Part shown: one piece after another, positions 45,293 to 54,185 of the stretch
Layout of the letters: each line of letters begins with the position of its first letter
Numbering within the stretch: position 1 is the first letter of the stretch
Source: an uncultured Myxococcales bacterium
GTDB lineage: Bacteria > Myxococcota > Myxococcia > Myxococcales > Myxococcaceae
Direction: 5' to 3'
Assembly (NCBI GenBank): GCA_937980205.1
Contig: CALJKW010000076.1
Span: 310,001-374,000 of the forward strand
Length of the DNA stretch: 64,000 nucleotides
Made by a program: the position numbers and the translations under genes
Notes under the pieces: model-generated
Databases searched by the model: none
The model's input: only the letters and a program-made list of their open reading frames with translations
Told to the model about the DNA's origin: nothing

Positions 45293-45955
45293 TCAGAGCG
45301 CTTCGGGGTCCCACTCGTCGAGCGCGCGCTCTTTCTTCTTCGGCTTCTCCGGCTCGGACGAGGTCGACTTCTTCTTCTCCGGCGGCGGCGCCGGCTTCTC
45401 TTCCGCCGCGGGCGCCGGTTCTGCTCGCGCCGTCTCTTCCTTCTGCTTCTTCGGCTCCGGCTTCTTCTCTTCCTCGAACTTCATGTCGTACCGCGGGTCG
45501 TCCGAGGCCTTCTCGGGCTCCTTCTTCTTCTTCGAGTCGTTGAGCTCGTCCGCACGCGTCGCCGTGCGCTTGGGCTGCTCTTCTTCGCGAGACCGCGATT
45601 TCGCGGGCTTGTCGTCGGGGACGATGGCCGTCTTGCGATTGTCCTCGCGCAGGTCGTCGTCGCGCTCCGGCTTCTTCTGCAGCGCGCCGTCGTCGAGCGC
45701 GTTGTTCTTCGTCTCGAAGTAGCGCTCTTTGCACTCGTTCGCGACCCGCTTGCACTTGTCGATGCACTTCGCGAGCTTGAGGCGCTCGCTGTCGCGCGCG
45801 ACCATGCCGTGCTTCAGGGCGCAGCTGTCGTGGCAGTCGCTGTAGTCGTCGTTGCACTTCGTCGCGTCGTCGACCTGCGCGAACGCGAGCAACGGCGCAA
45901 AAATCACACAGTGGAATACGAGCGCGCGCACGGGGATTGCTCGGAATCTAATCAT
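45293..45955 (-). CDS. Secreted, highly charged Cys-bearing protein
   Basis: 220 residues. Signal peptide ALVFHCVIFAPLLAFA, then a compact Cys domain (CNDDYSDCHDSCALKH, CIDKCKRVANEC) suggesting a disulfide helical hairpin. From about residue 85 it is a Lys/Glu/Pro-rich disordered tail. No family recognised; a periplasmic or surface linker role is possible. Its ATG shares two bases with the ATG of the divergent gene, so both genes must be served by promoters inside each other. Confidence 0.7.
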   Translation of the reverse strand: MIRFRAIPVRALVFHCVIFAPLLAFAQVDDATKCNDDYSDCHDSCALKHGMVARDSERLKLAKCIDKCKRVANECKERYFETKNNALDDGALQKKPERDDDLREDNRKTAIVPDDKPAKSRSREEEQPKRTATRADELNDSKKKKEPEKASDDPRYDMKFEEEKKPEPKKQKEETARAEPAPAAEEKPAPPPEKKKSTSSEPEKPKKKERALDEWDPEAL

Positions 45956-46541
45956 GATCGCTCTATCACTCGTACTGTGGGTCAACGCGGCCGCGACTGA
46001 GGCTGTTCCGCCACTGAAGACCGGCGACATCGTGCTGCAGGCGTCGCGCTCCGAGCGCGCCGAAACCATCCGGAAGGTCACGAAGTCTCCGTATTCTCAC
46101 GTGGGTATCGTCGAGGTCGCGAAAGACGGCGTGTTCGTCGTCGAGGCCATCTCTCCCGTCTCCCGCACGCCCTTCGAGAAGTGGAGGCGCCGCGGCATCG
46201 ACGGCCAGCTCACCGTGATGCGGCCGCGGCTGGCGCCGAAGCTGCTGAAGGCCGCCATCGAGAGCGCGAAGCACGAGCTCGGTAAGCCGTACGACAGCCG
46301 CTACGCGTGGGACGACGAGAAGCTCTACTGCTCGGAGCTGGTGGTGAAGGCCTTCGAGCGCGCCGCGCACGTCACCTACGGAGAGCGCGTGCGGCTCGAC
46401 CAGCTGCACCTCAACTTCTTCGAGAGGGCGTTCGCGGCGAAGGAAGGCGTGCCGCTCTCGCAGGAGGTCGTGCCCCCCGGCACCCTCGCGGCCGATCCGA
46501 AGCTCGACGTCGTGTTCAGCGACGTGGTCGCTTCGCGCTAG
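45954..46541 (+). CDS. YiiX-like NlpC/P60-superfamily hydrolase
   Basis: 195 residues with signal peptide (IALSLVLWVNAAATEA). PLKTGDIVLQASRSERAE, then SPYSHVGIVEVAKDGVFVVE, and later DEKLYCSELVVKAFERA give the permuted NlpC/P60 (YiiX/YebB) pattern with catalytic His in YSHVG and Cys in YCSEL. Relatives cleave amide or ester bonds in cell-wall or lipid substrates. The start is shared as CATG with the divergent gene. The stop codon is entered by a large hairpin repeat. Confidence 0.8.
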   Translation: MIALSLVLWVNAAATEAVPPLKTGDIVLQASRSERAETIRKVTKSPYSHVGIVEVAKDGVFVVEAISPVSRTPFEKWRRRGIDGQLTVMRPRLAPKLLKAAIESAKHELGKPYDSRYAWDDEKLYCSELVVKAFERAAHVTYGERVRLDQLHLNFFERAFAAKEGVPLSQEVVPPGTLAADPKLDVVFSDVVASR

Positions 46542-46684
46542 CAGGCTGATGAGAAACGAGCGAACGGCACGAGGTCGAGGCGCCGGCGAGGACCGCGCGG
46601 AGCGTACGTCGTCTGGTACGTGAGCACGGACCGGAGCCGGCAACGAAGAGATCGGGCCGTGGAGCCGTTCTTCATCAGCCTGCT
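46540..46684. repeat. 145-base imperfect hairpin element (MITE/REP-like)
   Basis: Ends are a perfect 13-base inverted repeat: AGCAGGCTGATGA at 46540-46552 and TCATCAGCCTGCT at 46672-46684. Complementarity continues inward in blocks (GAAACG/CGTTCTT region, GCCGGC/GCCGGC, CGTAC/GTACG) to a central loop near 46613, so the whole unit can fold into one long hairpin. It has no open reading frame. It begins inside the TAG stop of the hydrolase gene and ends 24 bases before mutM. Looks like a non-autonomous mobile or dispersed repeat. Confidence 0.7.
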
Positions 46685-46708
46685 GGTCCGTATTAGGAGG
46701 CTTGGGCG

Positions 46709-47533
46709 ATGCCTGAGCTCCCCGAAGTCGAGATCGCACGCCGCACCCTGGTGAGGTGGTTTCACGGCCACTCGCTCGTCCGCACCGAGGCCGAGAAGAC
46801 GCGCACGTTCCGCAGCGGCAAGCCCGCCGACTTCGCGAAGCTGCACGGCCCGCTGACCAGGGCCGATCGCCGCGGCAAGTACCTCATGCTCGAGTTCGGA
46901 GACGCGGGGCTCATGGCCCACCTCGGCATGACCGGGAAGTTCGTGAAGCGCCCCGCCGGCACCTCCGAGCCCCACAGCCGCGCGCGCTTCGTGCTCGACT
47001 CGGGCGACGTCATCCACTTCAAGGACCCGCGGCTGTTCGGAGAGATGTTCCCCGCGCCGTCGTCGAAGCTCCGCGAGCTGCCCGGCGTCGCGAAGCTCGG
47101 GCGCGACCCGCTCGTCGACGGCCTCGACTGGAAGCAGCTCAAAGAGGCCATCGGCTCGACGAAGCTGGACTTGAAGGTCGCGCTGATGGACCAGACCCGC
47201 CTCGCCGGGCTCGGCAACATCCACGCGGCCGAGGCGCTCTACCGCGCCGGCCTGCACCCTGGCCGCAAGCCGAAGACGCTCTCCGACAACGAGTGGAAGG
47301 CGCTGACGAAGGCGATCCACAAGACGCTCGCGTTCGGTCTCGAGGAGCAGGAGGGCGAGGCCGACGACGAGATCCAGTACGTCGAAGAGCCGGGCGCTCC
47401 GAACCCGTTCCTCATCTACGGGCGCGCCGGAGAGCCGTGCAAGAAGTGCAAGACGAAGGTGAAGAGCTATACGCAGGCCGGGCGCACCACCCACTTCTGC
47501 CCCACGTGCCAGTCGAAGAAGAGGAAGCCATGA
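46709..47533 (+). CDS. mutM: Formamidopyrimidine-DNA glycosylase
   Basis: 274 residues. The N-terminal PELPEVE supplies catalytic Pro2 and Glu3; RRGKYL holds the conserved Lys; GNIHAAEALYRAGLHP is the H2TH region; the C-terminal zinc finger CKKCKTKVKSYTQAGRTTHF, then CPTC is complete. It excises oxidised purines (8-oxoG, FaPy) and nicks DNA. An ideal AGGAGG lies eight bases before the ATG. It overlaps the epimerase gene by 4 bases. Confidence 0.93.
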   Translation: MPELPEVEIARRTLVRWFHGHSLVRTEAEKTRTFRSGKPADFAKLHGPLTRADRRGKYLMLEFGDAGLMAHLGMTGKFVKRPAGTSEPHSRARFVLDSGDVIHFKDPRLFGEMFPAPSSKLRELPGVAKLGRDPLVDGLDWKQLKEAIGSTKLDLKVALMDQTRLAGLGNIHAAEALYRAGLHPGRKPKTLSDNEWKALTKAIHKTLAFGLEEQEGEADDEIQYVEEPGAPNPFLIYGRAGEPCKKCKTKVKSYTQAGRTTHFCPTCQSKKRKP

Positions 47534-47943
47534 AAGCCAAAGGTCTCGATCACGTTGCCATCGCGGTGAAAGATCTCGACGCGGCGATCGCGCTGTACCG
47601 CGACGCGCTCGGCCTCGAGCTCGCCGAGATCGAAGAGGTCCCCGAGCAGCAGGTGCGCACCGCGATCTTCGGCCACGGCATGGGCCGCGTCGAGCTCATC
47701 TGCCCGACCACGACGGACAGCGGCGTCGCGAAGTTCCTCGAGAAGCGCGGCGAGGGCCTGCACCACATCTGCATCGAGGTCGACGACATCGAGGGCGCGA
47801 TCGCGGCGCTCAAGGCGAAGGGCGCTCCGATGATCGACGAGAAGCCGAAGATCGGCGCGGGAGGCGCGAAGATCGCCTTCGTGCACCCGAAGGGCTTGAA
47901 GGGCGTGCTGACCGAGCTGAGGCAGGGCCCGCCGAAGAAGTGA
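47530..47943 (+). CDS. mce: Methylmalonyl-CoA epimerase
   Basis: 137 residues, a single VOC/glyoxalase-fold domain of the right length: KGLDHVAIAVKDLDAAIALY, FGHGMGRVELICPTTTDSGV, KRGEGLHHICIEVDDI and a KIAFVHPKGLKGVLTEL end. Metal ligands His, Glu and His/Glu are in place. It interconverts (R)- and (S)-methylmalonyl-CoA in propionate metabolism. Translationally coupled to mutM. Confidence 0.88.
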   Translation: MKAKGLDHVAIAVKDLDAAIALYRDALGLELAEIEEVPEQQVRTAIFGHGMGRVELICPTTTDSGVAKFLEKRGEGLHHICIEVDDIEGAIAALKAKGAPMIDEKPKIGAGGAKIAFVHPKGLKGVLTELRQGPPKK

Positions 47944-47952
47944 CTTCACGCG

Positions 47953-48462
47953 TCAGCGCTTCTTGCGCTTCGCCGGCTTCTTCTTCGCGCCGCCCAGCTT
48001 CGGCAGCGCTCCGTTCACCGCCGGCATCACGCGCACGAGGTGCTGCTTCACGATGAGCACGTTGAGGCCGTCGCGCAGCATGACGATGTACGGCGACGGC
48101 TCGTTCAAGAAGTCGCTGACGCGCTCTTTCCCCGGCGGGCGCTCGTCGCGCATGAGCGCCTCGAACGGCGGCCGGCCCTTGATCTGCACCAGCACGCGGT
48201 GCTCGACGAACGTGATGCCGGGCGGGCTGTTCAGCGGCTCTTCGTAGAACAGCGCGTGGATGCACGCCTTCGAGAAGAGGTCGACGCGGCCCTCGGCGAG
48301 CACGGGCAGGAACGCCTCGGGGCCGTTCATCAGGTCGAGCACCGTCTCGTGCCCGCTGTGAGACCTCGCGAACGGAGCGACCAGCAGCGTGCCCTTCTCG
48401 TCTCCGTCGAGCGTCCACACCTCGACGTCGACGCGCTTCTTCTGGATGTGAAAGTCGCTCAT
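47953..48462 (-). CDS. Hypothetical protein in pilT operon
   Basis: 169 residues. Normal mixed composition (VDVEVWTLDGDEKGTLLVAP, then ERVSDFLNEPSPYIVMLRDG) and a basic Lys/Arg tail (KKKPAKRKKR) that may bind nucleic acid or the membrane surface. Its start overlaps the PilT stop by 4 bases, so it should be made with it. It may be a PilZ-like or pilus-associated small protein, but no motif proves this. Confidence 0.65.
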   Translation of the reverse strand: MSDFHIQKKRVDVEVWTLDGDEKGTLLVAPFARSHSGHETVLDLMNGPEAFLPVLAEGRVDLFSKACIHALFYEEPLNSPPGITFVEHRVLVQIKGRPPFEALMRDERPPGKERVSDFLNEPSPYIVMLRDGLNVLIVKQHLVRVMPAVNGALPKLGGAKKKPAKRKKR

Positions 48463-49610
48463 CGCCCCGGGACCTTCTGCGCCGCGGCGGGGGCCTCGTC
48501 GCCTTCACCCGGCGGCGTCAGGCCGCGCTCGCGCAGGAACTCGCGGAAGTTGTCCTTGTCGACGGCCTTGTCCAGCGCGTCGCCCGGCTCGACGAGCTCG
48601 TCCTCGACGAACTTCTTGAGCGTCTCGTCCATCGAGACCATGCCCTCCTTGCGGCCCTGCATGATGGCGTTGGTGATCTGAAACGACTTGCCTTCGCGGA
48701 TCATCGAGCTGATGGCGAAGTTGCTGAACATCACCTCGACCGCGGCGATGCGGCCGCCGAGCTTCTTGCGCAACAGCTGCTGGGCGACCACCGCGCGCAA
48801 GACGCCAGCGAGGCTGTTGCGGACGCCGCTCTGACGGTCGACGGGGAACGCGCTGATCAGGCGGTCGATCGTCTTCGCCGCCGAGTTCGTGTGCAGCGTG
48901 CCGAACACGAGCACGCCCGTCTCGGCGGCGGCGAGCGCCGCGGAGATCGTCTCGAGGTCGCGCATCTCGCCGACGAGGATGCAGTCGGGGTTCTCGCGCA
49001 TCGCCGAGCGCAGCGCCGGAGCGAAGCCCTCGACGTGCGTGCCGACCTCGCGCTGGCTCAAGATCGCCTTCTTGTTCTCGTGCACGAACTCGACGGGATC
49101 TTCGATGGTGATGAAGTGCATCGCCTGCTTCGCGTTCATCTCGTTGATGATCGCGGCCAGCGTCGTCGACTTGCCCGAGCCCGTCGGGCCGGTCACGAGC
49201 ACCAGGCCCGCGCGGAGCTCGGTGATGCGGTTGAGCGTGTCGGGCAGGTTCAGCTTCTGCAGGCTGACCAGCGCCGAGCTCAGGTTGCGCATCACCGCCG
49301 CCATGCCGCGCTGCTGGCGGAACAGGTTCACGCGGTAGCGCGAGACGCCGGGCAGGTCGTACGCGAAGTCGACGTCGCCGCTGTTCATGTACTGCGTCCA
49401 CAGGTGTGGCGGAGTGATCGGCTCGATGAGCGTGCGGAAGTCGCCGTCCGACAGCTGGCGGTAGCGGATCTCGTTGATGATGCCGTCGATGCGGAACATC
49501 GGCGCGCGGCCGACGGAGAGGTGCAGATCGCTGGCACCCCAGTCCTTCATCATGCGCAGGAAGCGGCCGATGCGATCGTTCGGGCGTGGAGCTTGGACCG
49601 GAGCAGGCAC
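48459..49610 (-). CDS. PilT-type type IV pilus retraction ATPase
   Basis: 383 residues from a GTG at 49610, 7 bases after the upstream stop. N-domain GASDLHLSVGRAPMFRIDG; ATPase core GPTGSGKSTT (Walker A), TIEDPVEF (Asp box), DCILVGEMRDLET (Walker B), GTLHTNSAAKTIDRL (His box). Complete motor motifs, so it should be active. PilT hexamers depolymerise pili for twitching (S-motility). The myxobacterial genome is likely to hold several paralogs, so the symbol is withheld. The C-terminus carries an extra Pro/Gly/Ala tail. Confidence 0.87.
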   Translation of the reverse strand: MPAPVQAPRPNDRIGRFLRMMKDWGASDLHLSVGRAPMFRIDGIINEIRYRQLSDGDFRTLIEPITPPHLWTQYMNSGDVDFAYDLPGVSRYRVNLFRQQRGMAAVMRNLSSALVSLQKLNLPDTLNRITELRAGLVLVTGPTGSGKSTTLAAIINEMNAKQAMHFITIEDPVEFVHENKKAILSQREVGTHVEGFAPALRSAMRENPDCILVGEMRDLETISAALAAAETGVLVFGTLHTNSAAKTIDRLISAFPVDRQSGVRNSLAGVLRAVVAQQLLRKKLGGRIAAVEVMFSNFAISSMIREGKSFQITNAIMQGRKEGMVSMDETLKKFVEDELVEPGDALDKAVDKDNFREFLRERGLTPPGEGDEAPAAAQKVPGR

Positions 49611-49617
49611 GGTTCGT

Positions 49618-52245
49618 TCAGACCTTCTTCTGTTGAGCGAGGGGAGGGCGCTGCGGAGCGGCGGCCCCGGGCGCGGCGGGTCGGGCCGGCATGCCCGGAC
49701 GGGCACCGGCGGCAGCGGCCGGCGCGCCCGGCTGCGCCGGTGGAGCAGACGCGCGCGGCGCCGGAGCGGCGAGCGCCTTCGCGAGGTTCTCCCGGCTCTG
49801 CGCGAACTGGAGCGCGACGTCGGGCGCGATGAGGCCGGCGCGCACGCGCTCTTCGAGCGAGCCGTCGAGCGTCTGCATGCCGATCGAGCGGCCGATGGTC
49901 ATCGTGCTCGCGAGCTGGAACGTCTTGCCGTCGCGGATCAGCGAGCGCACCGACGAGCTGCTCATCATCACCTCGTACGCCGCGATGCGGCCCTGGCCGT
50001 CGGCGCGCGGCACCAGCACCTGCGAGACGATGAGCTTCAAGCTCTCGGCGAGACCGCCGCGCACCTGCTGCTGCTCGTCGGGCGGGAAGGCCTCGACGAG
50101 CTTGTCGATGGTCGGCGCCGCTCCGATGGTCTGCATCGTCGCGACGACGAGGTGGCCGGTCTCCGACGCGAGCAGCGCGAGGCGAATCGTCTCGGGGTCG
50201 CGCATGTCGCCGACGACGATGATGTCGGGATCTTCGCGCAGCGCCGCGCGCATCGCCGACGCGTAGGTCATCGAGTCCTTCCCGATCTCGCGCTGGTTGA
50301 TCAGCGCCTTCTTCGACGTGTGCAGGAACTCGACCGGGTCCTCGAACGTGAGCACGTGCGCCGCTTTGGTGTCGTTGATCGTGTTCACGAGCGCGGTCAG
50401 CGTCGTCGTCTTGCCGGAGCCCGCCGGCCCCGTCACGAGCACGATGCCCTGGTGATACGTGCCGATGTTCCCCAGGTGCTTCGGCAGGCCGAGCTCGGCC
50501 AGCGTGGGCGCGCGGTTGGGGATGCTGCGGAAGACGCCCGCGTAGCCGCGCTTCATCTTGAAGACGTTCGCGCGGTACCGGCCGACTCCGGGGATGGAGT
50601 AGCAGAAGTCGACGGCGCCCTGCTTCTCGAGGATGGGGGCGCGCACCGGGTCGAGCGTCTCGAACAGCACCGCCTTCGACTGCTCGGGCTCCATCTTGTT
50701 CTGCCCGATGCGCTCGAGCGTGCCGTTGAGGCGAAGGATGGGCGGCTCGCCGGGCGTGATGTGCAGGTCGCTGCCGCCGCGCTCGCGCACGTACGCGAGC
50801 ATCTTCTCGATGGGCTTGGTGAGGTCCTTCGACGAGACGACCATGCCGTTCGTGGCGCGCTGGTCGCCCGAGCGCGCGCGGCCGATCTCGACCGCCTTGA
50901 GCCGCACGTCGACCGAGGGGTCTTTCTGCGCGACCGCGGCGAGCGCGGCGTCGACGCTGGGGTCCTTGATCGGCTGCAGCGCGCCGACCACCGCGCTGCG
51001 CACCTCGGCCGACGGGTCGCTGAGCAGGCCGACGAGCGTCGAGGCGGCGGGCGCGCCGATGCCGGACAGCGCGTCGATCGCCGCCCACTTCGCGTCCGAG
51101 TCGTTCAGCATGTCCTTCAGCGCCGGAATCGTCTTCGGCTCGCGCAGGCGGCCGACGGCCTCGCACACGACGATGCGCACCCACCAGTCCGGGTCGCGCA
51201 GCATGCCGACGAGCTGGCCCACCGTGCGCGGGTCCGCGTAGGCCTCGAGCAGGTAGACGGCCTGGATGCGGATGTCGCTGTCGGCGCTCTTGCACAGCGC
51301 GACCGCCGACTGCAGCAGCGCGTCGCCGACGGCCTTGAGCGCCTCCATCACCGTCTTGTGCTGATGGCCGGTGAGCGTCTTGCAGAAGGTGAGGACGCCG
51401 AGCAGCAGCTCGCCGGGGTTGCCCGACGAGAACATGCTCTGCACGAGCTGCTTGCGCTGCTCGGGCTCTCCGACCAGCAGCAGGCGGCCGAGCACGCGCG
51501 GCTTCACCTCGGGCGGCGCCTTCGAGATGTACTGCTGCAGGTACTTGCCGGCGAAGTCGCGAATCTCCTTCGAGTCGTCGGTGCTGAGACGATCGAGCAT
51601 CACGCCGAACACGTCTTCGCCCGGCATGTTCGCGAGCAGGCCCACCGCTTCTTTGCGGACCATCGCCTCGCGGTTGCTCGAGGCCTCGATCAGCACCGGC
51701 CGCATCGACTCGGCGCCGCGCGACTTCACCAGCCGCCGCAGCGCGGCGATGCGCTGCGGCGCCGGCGCGTCGTTCAAGGCGCGCTCGAGGTACGCGTCGG
51801 AGACCGCCGGCTGCAGCTCGAGGATCAGCTCCCACAGCCTGCGTACCGTGTCGGGGCGCGGGCGCGCGAGCTGCGCATCGACGGCTTTCACGACGAGCTC
51901 GTCCTTGCACTTCTGCAGCACCTTGATGCCGGTGCTCACGCCCTGTGTGCGCTCGAGCAGGTCTTCGAGCAGGTCGGACGTCGCGGCGGGATCAGGCCGC
52001 GCCAGAAACAGCTGAGCGGCGCGGGAGTTGATCGCGGCGTCCTCCGACGTCAGCAGGGGGATCAGCTCCTGCGGCGCCGGCGCCGACTGCGTCAGCTGCA
52101 GCAGCAGCTGCTGCTTTTCTTCTTCTTTGAACTTGCCGGCCGCGAGCCTGCCGACGACGGACTTGTCTCCACCGAGCTTGAAGCCGAACACGCGGATCCA
52201 ATTGGAGACCGGGCGCGGCGCGGGCACAAGTCCGTGACCGGGCAT
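49618..52245 (-). CDS. HEAT-repeat/PilT-family fusion ATPase
   Basis: 875 residues from ATG 52245 (a TTG at 52302 is possible). About residues 20-475 are helical HEAT-like repeats (ELIPLLTSEDAAINSRAAQL, then IRIQAVYLLEAYADPRTVGQ and STLVGLLSDPSAEVRSAVVG). About 490-820 is a PilT/PilU ATPase with GPAGSGKTTT and TFEDPVEFLH. The His box reads ATMQTIGAAPTIDK, so the usual TLHT histidine is Gln. The end is a Pro/Ala linker. It may be a PilU-like accessory that assembles with the next-gene PilT (inference). Confidence 0.85.
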   Translation of the reverse strand: MPGHGLVPAPRPVSNWIRVFGFKLGGDKSVVGRLAAGKFKEEEKQQLLLQLTQSAPAPQELIPLLTSEDAAINSRAAQLFLARPDPAATSDLLEDLLERTQGVSTGIKVLQKCKDELVVKAVDAQLARPRPDTVRRLWELILELQPAVSDAYLERALNDAPAPQRIAALRRLVKSRGAESMRPVLIEASSNREAMVRKEAVGLLANMPGEDVFGVMLDRLSTDDSKEIRDFAGKYLQQYISKAPPEVKPRVLGRLLLVGEPEQRKQLVQSMFSSGNPGELLLGVLTFCKTLTGHQHKTVMEALKAVGDALLQSAVALCKSADSDIRIQAVYLLEAYADPRTVGQLVGMLRDPDWWVRIVVCEAVGRLREPKTIPALKDMLNDSDAKWAAIDALSGIGAPAASTLVGLLSDPSAEVRSAVVGALQPIKDPSVDAALAAVAQKDPSVDVRLKAVEIGRARSGDQRATNGMVVSSKDLTKPIEKMLAYVRERGGSDLHITPGEPPILRLNGTLERIGQNKMEPEQSKAVLFETLDPVRAPILEKQGAVDFCYSIPGVGRYRANVFKMKRGYAGVFRSIPNRAPTLAELGLPKHLGNIGTYHQGIVLVTGPAGSGKTTTLTALVNTINDTKAAHVLTFEDPVEFLHTSKKALINQREIGKDSMTYASAMRAALREDPDIIVVGDMRDPETIRLALLASETGHLVVATMQTIGAAPTIDKLVEAFPPDEQQQVRGGLAESLKLIVSQVLVPRADGQGRIAAYEVMMSSSSVRSLIRDGKTFQLASTMTIGRSIGMQTLDGSLEERVRAGLIAPDVALQFAQSRENLAKALAAPAPRASAPPAQPGAPAAAAGARPGMPARPAAPGAAAPQRPPLAQQKKV

Positions 52246-52337
52246 TTTTCGCGCCCAAACGACGCAATCGACCGCGTCATCGCTCGTCTTTTTCGCTTTC
52301 AAACGAAAGGGAGCGGTGGTTTAGCTCGCGCGCCTTC

Positions 52338-54185
52338 ATGCTCCGGACACTGCTTGCCGCGTCGTTTTTCGTGTCGTCGCTCGCGTCTGCGCAGGTGGAC
52401 GGCGGCACGCTGATCCCCTCGGCCGAGACCGCGACGACCGACGTCGACACGCTCAAGCGCGACCTCGAGGCCGCCCGCAAGGAGATGAAGGACCTGCGCG
52501 AAGAGATGCGCGCACAGCTCGCGAACCAGTCGGTCGCCCAGGGCTGGCAGGACGACTGGGTGCCCGAGAAGCGGAAGCTCGAGACGTTCGTCCCCGACGG
52601 CTACCTGCGCATCCGCCCCGAGCTGCTGTACCACATGGACCTGGGCCGCGGTCAGGACCCGAGCGGCTACGAGCTGTTCCCCCGCTCGCCGGCGTCCGCG
52701 CGCGACCGCACCATCGCCGGCGTCAACATGCGCTTCCGCTTCGAGCCGACGTTCAACGTGTCGGAAGAGGTCCGCATCCGCACGCAGATCGACATGCTCG
52801 ACAACACGATGTTCGGCTCGACGCCGGACTACGGCTTCTCGCGCGGCCTCGCCACCGGCTACGCGTGGGACCGCGACGAGTTCGGCATCTTCTCGCAGTC
52901 GCAGGTGCCGCAGTCGAGCGGCATCAACGCGCTGACCGACTCGATTCGCGTGAAGCGGCTCTGGGGCGAGGTGAGCACGCCCGTCGGCATTCTGCGGTTC
53001 GGCCGCATGGGCAGCCACTGGGGCCTCGGCATGCTGCACAACGACGGCAACCGCCTCGATGACGACCTCGGCGACAACGTCGACCGCATCATGTTCGTCG
53101 CCGAGCCGGTGAGCGGCTGGTACGTGACGCCGATGATCGACTTCAACGTCGAGGGTCCGCAGACGACCCGCGACACGGGGGCGCCGATCGATCTCTCGAA
53201 CTCCGACGACGCGCACTCGCTGATCATCGCGGCCGCGCGGCGCGACACCGACACGCAGGCCAAGGCGAAGATCGAAGCGGGGCAGACGGTGTTCAACTTC
53301 GGCGTCCGCTTCGAGCACCGCTGGCAGAAGAACGACCCGAACGACTACTACGGCAACCCGTTCTTGAACGAAGACGGCCCCGAGTACGGCCGCGGCGGCT
53401 ACTCGGGCTACGTCCAGCGCTTCGCGAAGCTGTTCATCCCCAACCTGTGGGCCAAGGTCGAGCGCAAGGAGTTCCGCGTCGAGCTCGAGTTCGCGTCGAT
53501 CTTCGGCGACGTCACCAACCGCGCGACCGTCGGAGCGACGAGCCACCTGCCCGAGAACCGGCAGGCGCTGGGCATCTTGCAGTTCGGTGGCGTGCTCCAG
53601 GCCGAGTACCGGCTGCTCGATCAGGCGCTGCGCATCGGCGTCGAGCTGGGCTTTGCGTCGGGAGATCAAGCCTACGGGTTGGGCAATCGCCCCCGCCGGC
53701 GCACCGGCCTTCCGAGCGGGAACACGCAGCGCGGCGACATCGACGGCCGGCAGTACCGGTGCGACGTCTCCGACTGTCCCGATGATCAGATCCGCAACTT
53801 CCGGTTCAACCGCGCCTACCGCGTCGACATGATCCTCTTCCGCGAGCTGCTCGGTGGAATCACCGACGCCATCTACGTGAAGCCGCAGGCGAGCTACCGC
53901 GTCACCGACGGCTTCAACGTCTTCGCGGCGCTGATCTACTCGCGCACCATCTTCGCCGAGTCGTCGCCGTCGGGCCGCGACAACAACCTCGGCATCGAGA
54001 TCAACGCCGGCGCGCGGTACGAGACCGAGGACGGCTTCTTCGGCGAGCTGCGCTGGGGAATCCTGTTCCCGCTCGACGGCATGCGGAACAACAACGCCGC
54101 GGGCATGAATCAGATCGACATGGTCACGCCGATCGCCCTCGAATCTGCCCAGGCGTTGCGTGGCTCGATCGGCATTCGTTTTTAG
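52338..54185 (+). CDS. TIGR04551-like outer-membrane protein
   Basis: 615 residues. Signal peptide (LLAASFFVSSLASAQ), a coiled coil at about 35-60, then a long beta-rich domain with many aromatic/charged strand pairs (GYLRIRPELLYHMDLGRGQD, then VEPVSGWYVTPMIDFN-like strands) ending in GSIGIRF, consistent with an outer-membrane beta-barrel. The pattern matches a family frequent in myxobacteria. Function unknown. The last 26 bases overlap the small LptM-like gene. Confidence 0.78.
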   Translation: MLRTLLAASFFVSSLASAQVDGGTLIPSAETATTDVDTLKRDLEAARKEMKDLREEMRAQLANQSVAQGWQDDWVPEKRKLETFVPDGYLRIRPELLYHMDLGRGQDPSGYELFPRSPASARDRTIAGVNMRFRFEPTFNVSEEVRIRTQIDMLDNTMFGSTPDYGFSRGLATGYAWDRDEFGIFSQSQVPQSSGINALTDSIRVKRLWGEVSTPVGILRFGRMGSHWGLGMLHNDGNRLDDDLGDNVDRIMFVAEPVSGWYVTPMIDFNVEGPQTTRDTGAPIDLSNSDDAHSLIIAAARRDTDTQAKAKIEAGQTVFNFGVRFEHRWQKNDPNDYYGNPFLNEDGPEYGRGGYSGYVQRFAKLFIPNLWAKVERKEFRVELEFASIFGDVTNRATVGATSHLPENRQALGILQFGGVLQAEYRLLDQALRIGVELGFASGDQAYGLGNRPRRRTGLPSGNTQRGDIDGRQYRCDVSDCPDDQIRNFRFNRAYRVDMILFRELLGGITDAIYVKPQASYRVTDGFNVFAALIYSRTIFAESSPSGRDNNLGIEINAGARYETEDGFFGELRWGILFPLDGMRNNNAAGMNQIDMVTPIALESAQALRGSIGIRF

